From positions 3,596,001 through 3,660,000 of the forward strand of contig MOWL01000067.1 of the NCBI GenBank assembly GCA_002110485.1: DNA of 64,000 nt, given 5' to 3'. Shown here one piece after another: positions 44,861 through 56,893 of this stretch. The notes below the pieces were generated by a model, which was not told the DNA's origin, made no database searches, and saw nothing but the letters and a program-made list of their open reading frames with translations. Position numbers and translations under genes: made by a program. Position 1 is the first letter of the stretch; each line of letters begins with the position of its first letter. This DNA is from Emergomyces orientalis. Its lineage: Eukaryota; Ascomycota; Eurotiomycetes; Onygenales; Ajellomycetaceae.

Positions 44861-45938
44861 GTTGAGTTGTGAAAGGTTCTGCTTAACCCCAGAGGAAAAA
44901 AACTATGATTAGCTGATATATTTGCTTGAATAATGGGATTCTCGATTTTAACAGTCCCCATCACCGCAGAATTATAAATAAGCCAACTCTCCACATACCA
45001 GTGAGCAGTACCACAGGCGTTAATCCTGATTTCAGGGTACAAACTCGCGACTGCTCCAAAATCGTGCTGTCCACCACGCACCCAAACAAGCGAAAGCCTT
45101 AACAAGATCGGACAATAACGAAAGTGTCGTCCAACCAGCCCTCGAAAGGGTGTCTCAAATAATGGTAAGAGGCGTTTAACGAACAGACATTAACAAACGC
45201 TGGCTGATATACTCGGTTTTGGCTCTGCGCAAAGGGGGGTGTTATGGCTGTGGGGCAAACGAAAGGTCGTTTGTTTCAAAAGGAGACCCGCGGACTGGGA
45301 AAACCCGGACAAGCGCAGTGAGGATGGGCTCCAGCTGACACAGTCGACCGACCTAAGGAAATGATAAACGAATGAACAACAACGAAAGGAGTAAAAAAGG
45401 GTCGTTGTAAGAGAGAGAGATGGGAAACAAAATATCAAAAAAAGAAAAAGAAAAAGGATCACAAAGAAATCGATTTCAGGACATCGCACCAATGGCAGAA
45501 ATTCGATGCAAAAACGAGCGTAAATCGCCTTAGCATCGAACGTCAAAGGGGGATGAAGTTTCGACGCTGACAAGGCTCGCTGGGACAACAAAACAGACCG
45601 GGCGGGCGGCGGTTGGTTTAGAGAAAAGCCAGCGAGAGCAAGCGAGGAAGAAAGTTGGGCAGTGCGGGATTGATTGGGCTAGTGTCCGGATTGGGCGAAG
45701 TCTGAGTGGCCCCCGGGCAGGCAAAGGGGCCTTTTCGGGGGGCAATGGTTTGATACAGGTATGAATGTATTATTGCTGTGACATTGGTGACAGTTGTGAC
45801 ACTTCATGACAGGAGTGATACCAGGGATTTTGCCTGCGAATGTCTCGGGTATGGCCTGCCTGTATATACTGTACTGTAATACTGTAGTCGTCCTGCCAGC
45901 CCGGAACTAGACGTATGTACAGTACAATACATATATAT

Positions 45939-45964
45939 ATACATACATACATACATACATACAT
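45939..45964 (+). repeat. CATA microsatellite
   Basis: About six CATA units directly after an (AT)n run, 14 bases downstream of a GTACAGTAC palindrome. Confidence 0.85.
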
Positions 45965-48900
45965 TACGGTTTCGAGTTTATTTTTAGTAGCACGTCGTAC
46001 CACTCGCAATGGTCGCGGCAGTGGTTTTTTATCCGCCATGGAGCATTTCCGCTGGCATGCCTGGGTACTGAGGTATTGTATAATAACACACTGCTTTGAC
46101 TATCAACCCAACTTCACGTTTCAAGACGCCAAACCTTTGCTCCCGAATCGTTACTAGGAAGGTAATTTGTATGTGATGTGTATGGATCAGGCACCATGCC
46201 ATGGTTTTTCAAGCCAAAACAAACTTCTGCCAGTTCGCTCACTGTACCTATTAAGCTCAGCAGGAAACAGGCCATTTATATAAGTATCGCATCCCGCGAA
46301 AAGAAAACAGGATGTCTGTATCCTCCATACCAAATGCCCCTAGGTCCTGCCCTTGCCCGAATACCTTGAACTGATAAAGGATGTCGCCGCGATGGACATC
46401 CGACCGGTGATCAAGGACTGCTGGTGGGGGAGGGTTGGGTTTTTTTGTCGAATTTTGAACTTTGAATTCTCGTGTCAAAACATTTTCCTCGCCTTAAATC
46501 CCATTTCATAAAAATCGCTCGGGTTTCGGCGTGTTAAGGAGACAAAAAGTGGGTTAATATACCTATTTACCGGCGTCTATCCATTCGTTGATGCATGTCC
46601 TTGGGCGCTGCCGAAGTTACCATTCGGAGAGCCGGATAAATTACCCTTTCGATTCTCAGTCGTAAGCTAAGAGCTCGACTGTGGCACTCAACGAATGGAG
46701 ATAGCTCAGTTAAGTAGGGGTAAAGACACCATGGGGTGGCGATGAATTTGTGGCTGCGGTTTGGGGCGGACTGGGTTACAGAAGGGCAGCAAGTCTGCAA
46801 CTAGCTGAGATTTTTCTTCTCCTTCAGCGTTCTGGCAACACGTTTAGGGAAGATGATTCTTTTATCCCTTTTTTCAGTATTGCAGCACCTTTAATAATAT
46901 ATAACCAGTCGGAATCAAGAGCCAAGCTAGAGCGGCTCATACAATCTGGCTGTGAGGTGAATTGGAAAAAAAACCCCTTCCCTTTTTCTTTTATTTTTAT
47001 TTTTATTTTTATTTTTTTGGAGACCACAATCAGGGTTCCAAGCTGCCCCAGGTATTTTTTAACGAGTGATTGTTACAAATTGGCATGTAGCTATACCTAA
47101 TCTAACACCCGATAATTCAAGAATCTGTCATCCTTTTGTTCGTTCGTTCGTTCTGCCCTCCCTGATTGAGACTCAAATAGAAACACTTCTGCCGTCTGTC
47201 GTAACCTGTCTGAGATGACGATGGGGTTATAAAATATTCCCCGCCAGCCGAAAAGTCTCTTTATTTCCTTCTTTGCATTCTATTATTGTCTCATGGTCGA
47301 TATAGTCCGTACTCCAAATAATAAAAAAACAATATCAATCGCGGGCGAAAGAGGCGCGGCGACCTGCCATCGAAAGGAAGAGAAAAAATCATTTATTACA
47401 TCCGGGGACCCCGGTTCTTATCTCTAAGACATGGAACGTAACCCAAACACTTTATATCTACTCATTCTAGGTTGAACCTCGAAGGAATGCAAGCGCGGGA
47501 TATAGGTTCTAATCTAAAAATTTCTTTAAGTGTCATTGATATTGTGTCGTCAATTAGTGTTACCAATAAGTTATCCATCTCAGCTCTGGTTAGCATGCTT
47601 CGGAAAAAAACCGAGAAAGCCCGTGTCGAAAATCTACGATCCAGCGCCCCCTGTCAGGCAGAATAAATCCACTACCATCTGATGTTCCAAGTACGTATAT
47701 GTACAGTACATTACATGAACATGGAAAGTTACAAACAAACTTGAACTTCCCACCTGTAGCTATTCCCGTCCAAGTTAGCTGCATCGTCTGTTGTACGACG
47801 TTTTCACTAACTCCCTCCTTACTGGTCAGCGCGATCAGTGACGAAAAGGGAGCCAGCTTTGCGCAGCGAAGAGAGGAGGGGTGTTCCAAGGATCAGAATT
47901 ATAAATAGACAGACCTGCTTGTGCTCCTGGATATATAGAACGGTAGCGCCCGGAACAATTGGAGAGGGAAAGTTAACAGGTCGGTTTTTCAACTTATATA
48001 ATCTGTAGTCGTTGTGACCTTGGCAATTGTTACATCATTCGATCTGGGAATAATAACGTAGGGGACCCATCGTCCATGGACGACTGGGGCGTTCTCGTTG
48101 GGACCAGGTGCCAACCAGGTTACGGCTATCCATGGTTCACGATCATGTCAATTCGACAGCCGTTTCTTGGGGGTTGTTTTTGTCTCTCTTATTCCCCCCC
48201 CCTCTTTTTGAAGAAAACTCGAAAATAATCAACTGGTAGAAATGCGTCTCGTAAAATTTTTCCTCCGTGGCTCTTCCCCCACAGGGGTATTTTACTGTAG
48301 TATCTCATATCCACGAACCCCTCCTGGAGGGCTCAGGCGCAGAGGTTAAGAGGAAAGAATCTTAATTTAGCGCCTGGGAGAGGATCTGGATCTGCTTTCG
48401 AACATGAGGCTGGGTCGTGGATAGACCGTTTAGCGAGGAGCCAGAGGGTAACCTGAGCCCCCACTGGCGGCGCTGTGAGTGGACAGAGTGAATCTTTTTG
48501 ATAAGTTGCATAAAATAAGTTGATGGAAACAGTGGCGATGAATTTTTTTTTGCGCTGGATATGCGGAGGAATTAGTTGACACATTTGTCCACCACAGATC
48601 CACAGCTTCAAGCTGACTGAAAAAATTATCTACCAGAGGCAGATATGTATTAAAAGGCCCATTCCTTTTTAAACGTCAAGGACTATTTTGTATTATTATT
48701 GCATTTTGCTCCTGACCGGGGCCTGAGATCGTTGGAGAATATCAAGAAACGATGAAGTAGTGCAACACAGAACTCGTACAGTAAATCCATGATCTGTTTT
48801 GTCTCTCCGCGACTTGAACAACGGCCTGTGTACTTAGCTTTTCTAGATATCTGTCAGTCGGCGTCATGTCTCCGTGTTCCCGGGAATTTAGATAGCCAGC

Positions 48901-50085
48901 TGGAATTAGTAGGGAGGTTTTGCGGTCAAGCTTGGGGATCCATGTTCAGTCCATGTGCGATTTGCAGGACTCGTATCACGAACGCACTATACAGAATATC
49001 ATTGGAGCAAACATCATTTAAAGAACAAGACCAGGCGGTGGCCTAGGGACAATTGAGGCCTTGACACTCATTTAAGCCTACCAAAGAACCCACCGGCTGA
49101 GCCCCAGCTCGGATCGCAGTATCATGCATACATACGAGGAGGAACAAAATAGGCTGAAAAAAAGTGTCCCAAAAGCAGTGCAGGTTGAAGAGCCGCATCG
49201 TACATGTCGGGCAGGCTAACCGAATCCTCCATCAGCACCCCAGCCAGCTTCTCCTCTTCGTTATCATCATCTGCTTCTGCTTCTCTTCGTCAGCTTCATT
49301 ATCCTTATTATTATCCCTCCTTTCTTTCGTTCACTGTCGCCTCTTCTTCACATCCTTCCATTGTTCTCCCCATTCGCTTTGTATTCCCGTTTATTGCCTC
49401 CTGACCCGCGCTCCTCCAGGCCATCCCGGGGTACATAGACTTGAGACACCATTTGATTCAACACCACGCTGATCCGGACCCCTGACCCTGTCTTCCTCAC
49501 TCCCTTGTCCCAGTAGTCTCATTATTTTGCCTGCAACTTCGCTAGCCAACTTAATCGTCACTCGCTTCTCCACTTCCAACACTTGCTTGCTGCTCCTCTC
49601 GCCTTCAGCGCTGCAAACCGCTTTCTTCCTGCTTGTTGACTACTGTTAGTGAGAGGGTTCAATAATTATTCCCTCCATTATCCCGCTTCAGTACTCTGTA
49701 AATCCAGGGTCGTCCAAGGTCTCGATCGTATTGTGGTTACTCCTGTGTCTTCGAATGCAAGCTTGACGATTTTTGGGCCTTCATTGATATCATCTGTCGG
49801 GGACAAACATGCAACTGGTCGAATAAAACTGCACCAGTACTGTTGATCGACCCCACTGTATGTGGGCTTGATTCACTCGTTTTTGCACCGACACGTCGAA
49901 CCATTACAGCACGCCATAATTTTCCACGCCCCCAGCATAAAGAAACCACATTCAAAGAGGATCAACTGCTAAGAACAGTGCGAACTTCGACGTTTGCCCC
50001 TTGACAGGGAACCGGCTGTGGCTTATTTTGATCGTGAAAGCTTCCAAGCCCTGGCATGGCCATTTGACGTGTATCTCAGCGCAGT

Positions 50086-50163
50086 GTAAGTTTCTCTACC
50101 TCTTGTGGGCGCTGCCTACAGCTTGCTCAATTTTCCCTACTAATTGCCCATTCGTCTCTGCAG
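50086..50163 (+). promoter_or_regulatory. Possible 5'-UTR intron of the Sel1-repeat activator gene
   Basis: GCAGT is followed by a consensus GTAAGT donor, and 78 bases later a pyrimidine-rich TCTCTGCAG acceptor follows an ACTAAT element. Both lie in the leader region 320-400 bases before the ATG at 50488, downstream of a long CT-rich tract. Long spliced leaders are common for fungal morphogenesis genes. No transcript evidence is available here. Confidence 0.35.
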
Positions 50164-50392
50164 CTAGACAACGAGGCTGTGAGATTAGATACAGGCACCA
50201 GTCCTAGGTCCAGTTTGGCATCTCGATATACATGAATATAAATCCCCGATTTTTCGAACCTCCCCGTTTTGGCACAGATTCCTTCAAAGATAATCAGATG
50301 ACACTGTTGTCATTGCATTAAGCCAGCAAGTTCCGCGCAATCCACACCCAATTTACCGGTTATACGGCACCCATTTCGTGCTGCAGTTGTGC

Positions 50393-50414
50393 TTTTTTTT
50401 TTTTTTTTTTTTTT
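50393..50414 (+). repeat. T22 homopolymer
   Basis: Run of 22 T residues about 75 bases upstream of the activator ATG; likely in the 5' leader. Confidence 0.8.
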
Positions 50415-50487
50415 GAATTAGTACTGTTGGATAACAAGAGGTTAATTGTCAGGGAATACCTAAGATATTATTCATAATACTGCAGTA

Positions 50488-52898
50488 ATGCAAAGGACGC
50501 CGCCAGACATGGCAACCTCAATGGCCCCAGAACGAGTATACGACGCTCTACCCCCTCTCCCTCCAGCTCCAGCATACATCAGATCATCCCCCCTTCCGGC
50601 CCTCAACCCACAAAATCTCCCCCCACTTCCGCTACAGCCTCCATCTAATGGCGATCTGAAACCGATGCTAAGTACGGTTCCTAAGAGAAAGCCAGTGAAG
50701 CTACCACCGCTAGAGGTTTTCAATGACGCTGTCATCCACAATTCTCCTGTCTCTCCCGTGGTGATTGATCCTTCGGCCTCTCTCCCTCTAGCTTCTAGTG
50801 CCCAAATCGAGGATGTGAGAACCTTCCCTTCCGACTCCTGGCGACCGGACGAGTTGATGCTGGATAATCCTGGCATGACACAGCTCCCCCCACGCCAAAG
50901 CTCTCTCTCGCCTGCAGCCTACCCGACCCCCTCTTATCAAACTCCTCCGTACCGTCACATGCCTTCGAACAGTGTATCAGAATCCCTAAGAAGCATCCCG
51001 GAACGCAGGGATTCACTCCCTCCTGATCAATCTCAGCAAATGCCATACAAAATGGGTCATAACAGAACCCAGGGTGGTTCATCCCAAGGTAGCCTTGAAA
51101 GCCTACCCCAAGAGAATGAGATATATCAACCATTGCAGTATCACCACCAGGCATTCGAGGAGAGCGAATTTGATAGAAATGGTAACCGCGGATCAAAGGG
51201 TACTGTAAGGTCCACCTCCGGCTCCTCCTCAGGCGGTGAGCCAGGACCAGGAGTATATTCACAAAATTATCTAGCGCCAGCGCGAGGTTCACATCTTGGA
51301 CTTACAATTCCGCGACCAAATTCAGCATACTCGTCCACGTCGGATTTTGCAGCGCGAGGGCGATCTCCACAGCTTTCCCCCCATATACATGCCCGTGGTA
51401 TCTCTGCACATTCGGCTGCATCTCCAGACACCAGGCCCGTATCTTTCGTTGACCTCCTTAACGTACCATACCCTCAGCCCGCACCAGGTGCGGCAACTTC
51501 AGGCAATGCCCATCTGCGTCCATCGGTTGGAAACAATGCATCCCTTCTCAGTCACAAACAAACCTTCGACATGTATTTGGCAAATGTTAAGAAGACAAAT
51601 GACCCCGGCGCCCAGTACGAATTTGCCGTGTTCATGATTCATGCAAGCCAAGAATCCGAAGACGGGCAAACCCCACCAGACTCAACAAGACCTGAGAAAT
51701 CGAAAGATATAACTAAAGTTGACTTATTACGAGAAGCTAAATCTATCTTACAACGCCTTGCTGACCGTAGTTATCCTTATGCACAATACTATCTAGCGGA
51801 TGGCCTTGCGTCCGGTCTTCTCAACAAAGGGAAGCCCGATTATGATAAAGCATTCCCATTTTTTATTGCCGCTAGTAAGCATGGCCATGCCGAGGCTGGC
51901 TACCGTGCTGCTCTTTGCTACGAATTTGGCTGGGGAAGCCGAAAAGATGCCGCAAAAGCTGTCCAATTTTACCGCCAAGCAGCGTCAAAAAATCATCCTG
52001 GGGCGATGTCAAGACTTGGGCGTGCATGTTTAGCTGGTGAAATGGGCCTCGTTAAGCGATACCGGGAAGGTATTACGTGGATGAAACGAGCCGCAGAATC
52101 CGCAGATCATCAATACAACTCTGCCCCTTACGAACTTGGTCTGCTTCATGAAACTGGATACGGAGATGACGTTTTCCAAGATGAAACCTACGCTGCGCAA
52201 CTGTTTACAAAGTCCGCAGAATTAGACCACCCCGACGCGGCTTATCGCCTAGGAGACGCTTATGAGCACGGCAGGCTGAACTGTCCTGTTGATCCAGCAC
52301 TCAGCGTACATTTCTACACATGTGCTGCGCAGCTGGGACACCCCATGGCGATGATGGCGCTGTGTGCTTGGTTCATGGTTGGCGTGGAGCCTTTGCTTTC
52401 AAAAGATGAATATGAAGCATATGAATGGGCTAGAAGTGCTGCTGAGTTAGGTATGTCCTAACATTCCATTGTTCCCGTTGAATATGGAATTTTTTTTTTT
52501 TTTTATTTTTTTGTTGCACTGCGCCCTGAATTAGACTTAGGCTGACATTTCACCAACCCTGGTAAAGGCCTTCCGAAAGCGCAGTATGCCGTTGGCTACT
52601 TCACGGAAATGGGCATTGGATGTCGCCGTGACCCCCTCGAAGCCAATGTTTGGTACGTCAAGGCAGCTGACCAAGGTGATGAACGAGCGAAACACCGCAT
52701 CGCAGCAATCCGAGCGGCAGCGTCCGGTGCTGACCCTAACTCCGCGGCTTCCAACCGTCGAAATAAAGCAGGAAGTGAACGAAATGGGTCTCCAGGTGAG
52801 TATTTTTGAGAATCGATTTAACCTCATAACATTTACTAATACAAAATGTTGTGGCAGGAGACAAGCAAGGCAAAACCAAACGATTCATGATCTTTTAA
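50488..52898 (+). CDS. Sel1-repeat chitin synthase activator (Skt5/Chs4-like), three exons
   Basis: Encodes about 744 residues. The N-terminal 380 residues are low-complexity and Pro/Ser-rich; residues about 430-720 form tandem Sel1-like repeats (for example YPYAQYYLADGLASGLL, AGYRAALCYEFGWGS and APYELGLLHETGYGDD). This is the architecture of yeast Skt5/Chs4, which activates and localises chitin synthase Chs3 at the bud neck. Exons: 50488-52450, 52568-52795 and 52858-52898; introns 117 and 62 bp. The first intron carries a T15 run. The protein ends KTKRFMIF and so lacks the C-terminal CaaX box known for yeast Chs4. It is divergent from the class IV chitin synthase, its likely partner. A related Sel1 regulator is the main alternative. 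Confidence 0.9.
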
Positions 52899-54940
52899 TT
52901 TTTGAATTCCCTTTCGAATTTCTTCTTCACGGCTCACCTGAGGAGGGGATCGTAGGGCTGGCATATGAAAACGCTCAATCTCAAAATGGCGGATTAATAA
53001 TAATCGACATATTTCCCATACGCTTGACTCTCATAAAGCCATCAGATCTTCCTTGGATACCGTCACATATATTTTGGTGTCGTAATATCTGATGTCTGCC
53101 CTCACTCTTTACATTAATATCTTGCCTAATATCTTCCTCTCTATGGCAAATTTTCTTGTCTATGGCAACAGGGAATACGGTGCCCCGTCAACTCTTCTAT
53201 GATTCACTGCGGTACATATTTAACTCTATCTGCCATATACTGATCTGGAACTAATATTCTGCTCCCCTTTGTTTCTCCTCCTTCCTCTTCTCCTCTTTAT
53301 GACAAAAAGCGTTTTGTATACATCTTTTCCTCTCAGGTCCTGGCAAGCTGCCACGATTCCGACCCATATTTGCATTTATTTAAGAAAATCTTTGCACATT
53401 ATGCCATTTCGTCATGGGATCAAGCTACGGGCTATCTACGGCTACATATATCTTCCCCTCTGTACCTGCCAGTTTTCTTTTCACAATCCTTCCCCCTTCT
53501 TGTTATTTTTTTCTGGAAACACATTTTCTCGGCGTATGTCTGGTAATGAAGGGATTCAAATATTCATGTATGCGATGCAGAAAATCTGGGCACCATATAA
53601 AAGGGTCAACTTGATTATCTCTCTGAAATGCATGATATTTTTGCTACTATTTTGCTGTTCTTTTTTTTTTTTTTTTTTCGTTTCTCTTGTTAAGCCCAAG
53701 CCGCATTGCTCCCGTGGCCCTACTTTGTTGATTTCCTCTTTTTTCTCGCTTGTCAGTTCTTTTTTTGGCATGGCCAATGGGTTACTTTTTGCGCTTATTT
53801 CTTATTCGCTTGGAACGTTGCTCTTTCTGTCTATGATTATCAGGTTTACACATCTATATAAGCCAAAGACAATTTAATACTAATTATTAAAACGTATTAA
53901 CACGAGGCACCCTTAAACCGTTGTGTTGAATCGCAGGCAACCTCCAAAGTAAACAGTCGCTGTCTATACAGCCTTGGAATAATACACCTAGATAACATCC
54001 CAGTACTGATAAAGCTCCGCTACTCTCATGGTCTTTGTCCCCTCATTGCTTCTCAACTCAAGGGCTAGCTTTGTAGTTGATATCCTCTGGTATATCGACG
54101 AAATGGACATGCCATTCCCGACCCCGTTCCTCATCTTCTTCGGGATTAGGTATGGTCCGATTCGATCAGGGTCTGGGATGAGATAAAATGTGGATAAAGA
54201 TGTTAAACGACGACGACGATAGATGCGTGGGAGATGGCATGAAATACTACATTTATGAAAAGTAATCCACAGCTCTGTACAGCGGGCTAGAGTGAGAATA
54301 TGAGCTGCAAGAATATTCTCTGATACCTGGTAATACACGCATAGCCGCTAAGGAGTTTGGGTTAAAAGGGAAATTACAGCAACGTCTTGTTCGCCCTGTT
54401 GTGTCGTTGTTGTGGTTGCTGCTGCAATACGGTAAGATATGACGCTTGGTCAATGTCCCCTTGATCCCTAGCTCATGATCCCGCTATGATAACTTGGTTG
54501 GTGAGAGCGGAAAAATTAATAAACTAAAAAATAGCAAGTGGAGATTTTTTTATATATTTTTTATTTTTTTTTATAAAGAATAACTATTTATTAGAAGTGG
54601 TAAATTAAAATAGATCTATTAAATGTTTTGTCAAAAGTCCAAAGTCCCATCTTGTTCAAACCCGATATAACTCCCACGCTAATTATGAAAGATAGGATAG
54701 GGGGGAGACACTCCATTGCAGTGAAGAGGAGAATTAAAAGTAATAGGCATTAGCGAGGTAGATATGGGAAGGGCGTTTCCGAATGCCATGCAAAAGGGGA
54801 TAATATAACATCTATACAATAAAAAGAAAAAACATAAATCATGTGCGCATGCATCAAAGCCAAAAGGGGACGGCGATCCCAAAAAATTTTAGGGCTGGTA
54901 GAGAGCAGAACAAAAAAAATCCATCACGACGTGCTTTAGA
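52899..54940. other. Intergenic region between convergent activator and MFS genes
   Basis: No supported gene. A 202-codon frame at 53269-53877 begins at TTG and reflects T-rich sequence. Contains a T18 run at 53661-53678 and an AT-rich block near 54540-54580. Confidence 0.55.
53661..53678 (+). repeat. T18 homopolymer
   Basis: Run of 18 T residues in T-rich intergenic DNA downstream of the activator gene. Confidence 0.8.
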
Positions 54941-56893
54941 CTACTTCGATAGCCCCTCCTCCGGACTCGAAATGCTCTTCTTCTCCCTGATCGTCTGATT
55001 CGAGTCGATCACCATTGTCAGAGAATAGCTCTCGGTCAAAATGCTTAGAAGCCCAGCGAACCCGATGAGAGCACAGCAGATAACCCACACGATGCGCAAG
55101 CTGTCCGTGTACGCCTCTTTAAGATGCTGTTTCTCAGGTCCTTCATTCATTGCTAAAACCACCCGAACGAGCCCAGCAGCGTCTTTGCTTAGCATCGCAG
55201 CAGTATTAGCGAATTCTGGGTATCTCAGCAAGTTTTTCCGCATCTCGTTTTGGAAAATGACACCGCCCACGGCAACGCCAATCGCCTGTCCGAATGCGCG
55301 GAAGAAGCTGAACATCGCGACTGCGATAGCCATGTGACCAGGCCTTGCGGATGCCTGAATTGCAAATCCAAGGGCCGGGAATAAGAGACCCATCCCAACG
55401 CCAGCGGGGAGCAAGAGGAATATCCAGGCCACGATGCTGGTGTTGACGTCGAGGACGGCGAAAATTCCCATACCCAAGGTGGATAAAGCGAATCCCAACC
55501 AGATTGCCCAGCGCCAGTGTCCTGTTTTTGTAACGATGATACCGGCTATAGCGGCGATTGGAGCAACGGTGAAGGTCATGGGAAAGAGGGAGATTCCAGA
55601 TATTATTGGAGAGTACTCTTTGACAGCCTCGAAATAGAGCGGCAGGTAATAAAGACCACACCAAAGGACGAGACCATGCAGCACAGTCCCTATATAACTC
55701 ACAATTGCCGTCCTGGTTGCAAATATGGTAATTGGAATAATGGGATCCTTTGCAAATTTGTATTCGTAAATCATTGTCACGATGAGCCCAACGGCACCGA
55801 TAAGAAGTGGAACGAGTGTTCGCCAGGAATCCCATTCATACATCACACCTCCCCAAGTCACCGGGATTAGGAATGAAGCGGTGCTTCCGACGAAAAGGAC
55901 CGATCCAACGTAGTCGATTTGACGGAGTTTCGCCTTCAGCGAAGAAGGAATGAAATTTAACTTCAAAAAGAGGAGGATGAACACGGCTCCGACTCCAATG
56001 AACGGGAAATTAATATAGAAAATCCACCTCTATATCCCAGTAAATTGCAGCTATCAGCACATTTGCCTGCCTCAATGGAAAATTCTCTCGCTAGTTTAGA
56101 TAGGAGAAGGATTGGTGGGATTGAGACAGACTTACCCATGAGACATTTTGCGAGAAACCACCCCCGAGAATGGGCCCAGTAACTGAACCAAGACTCCACA
56201 TTGCATTGATAATACCAAAGTAAATTCCACGCTCCCTTAACGGAATGAGATCAGTTACTACAATCTCAGTAAGAGCAATAAGTCCACCGCCACCGACACC
56301 CTGGATGGAACGCCCAACAAGCATGTTGGTGAAGTCATTTGCAAGGCCAGCGACAAGTGTCCCAACAAAGAATAAGACGAGTGCAATGAGAATCAACGGC
56401 TTGCGGCCGAAAATATTAGAGAACGAAGCGAAATTGGGTTGGAAAACTAAAAGGGCGGTTAGCATTGAAGTAGTTCTTAATTGAATTGACAAGAAAGGAT
56501 ATGAAGTTAATATTTACCAGTAGAGCACAACAAAAAGGCGGTTCCACTCCAAAATGCCTCAATGGCGGAACCTTTCAATTTCTCCGCGATTATCTACAGT
56601 ATATTTTTCAGCAAAGACCTTACACACACATGCTGGTAGGAGAAAAATTTGACCAGTGTAAAACATACTGGTAAAGCGACAGAGATGGACGTGCCATCTA
56701 ATGCAACCATCAATGTGAGTACCGAAAGAGTCAATAAAACAAGCCATGTTCGGCCAGAAGGGCGGAACGCTTTGACATCGGAAGAACTGTCAGATAGCGA
56801 AGTGGAGGAGATGTTTGGGCTATTAATATCGGGTCTTTCTTTGGTGTCATCCTCGGAATGCTCTGCCGAAGTCAGAGTAGTGTGGTCCGCCAT
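54941..56893 (-). CDS. MFS drug:H+ antiporter (DHA14 type), four exons
   Basis: Encodes about 566 residues, 14 predicted helices. Start is the ATG at 56893 (MADHTTLTS); the frame upstream begins with TTG. Exons: 56893-56669, 56593-56518, 56446-56136, 56029-54941; introns 75, 71 and 106 bp. The small second exon, IIAEKLKGSAIEAFWSGTAF, fills the gap between TM1 and the motif A loop. Motif A appears as SNIFGRKPL and the antiporter motif C as LGSVTGPILGGGF. This is the layout of fungal efflux pumps such as those exporting mycotoxins or antifungals, but no biosynthetic genes are nearby, so the substrate is open. The acidic, Ser-rich N-terminus of about 50 residues is cytosolic. Convergent with the Sel1 activator. 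Confidence 0.9.

Larger units (their letters stand above)
44861..50487. other. 5.6-kb gene-free region between chitin synthase and its putative activator
   Basis: No supported gene in either strand. Seen: an ATAC/CATA microsatellite, GTACAGTAC palindromes at 45917-45925 and 47701-47709, T-rich and CT-rich tracts (49240-49400), a T22 run, and a possible 5'-UTR intron of the activator gene. Both genes start at its edges, so it presumably holds two large promoters and leaders. Confidence 0.55.

Noticed and set aside
53269..53877. 202-codon plus-strand open frame
   Set aside because: It begins at TTG, is Phe/Leu/Ser-rich because the DNA is T-rich, includes a homopolymer-coded Phe run and has no domain; it lies in the 3' flank of the activator gene.
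37510..56893. Idea that the two MFS pumps mark a secondary-metabolite cluster
   Set aside because: No synthase, P450, methyltransferase or cluster regulator lies between or beside them.
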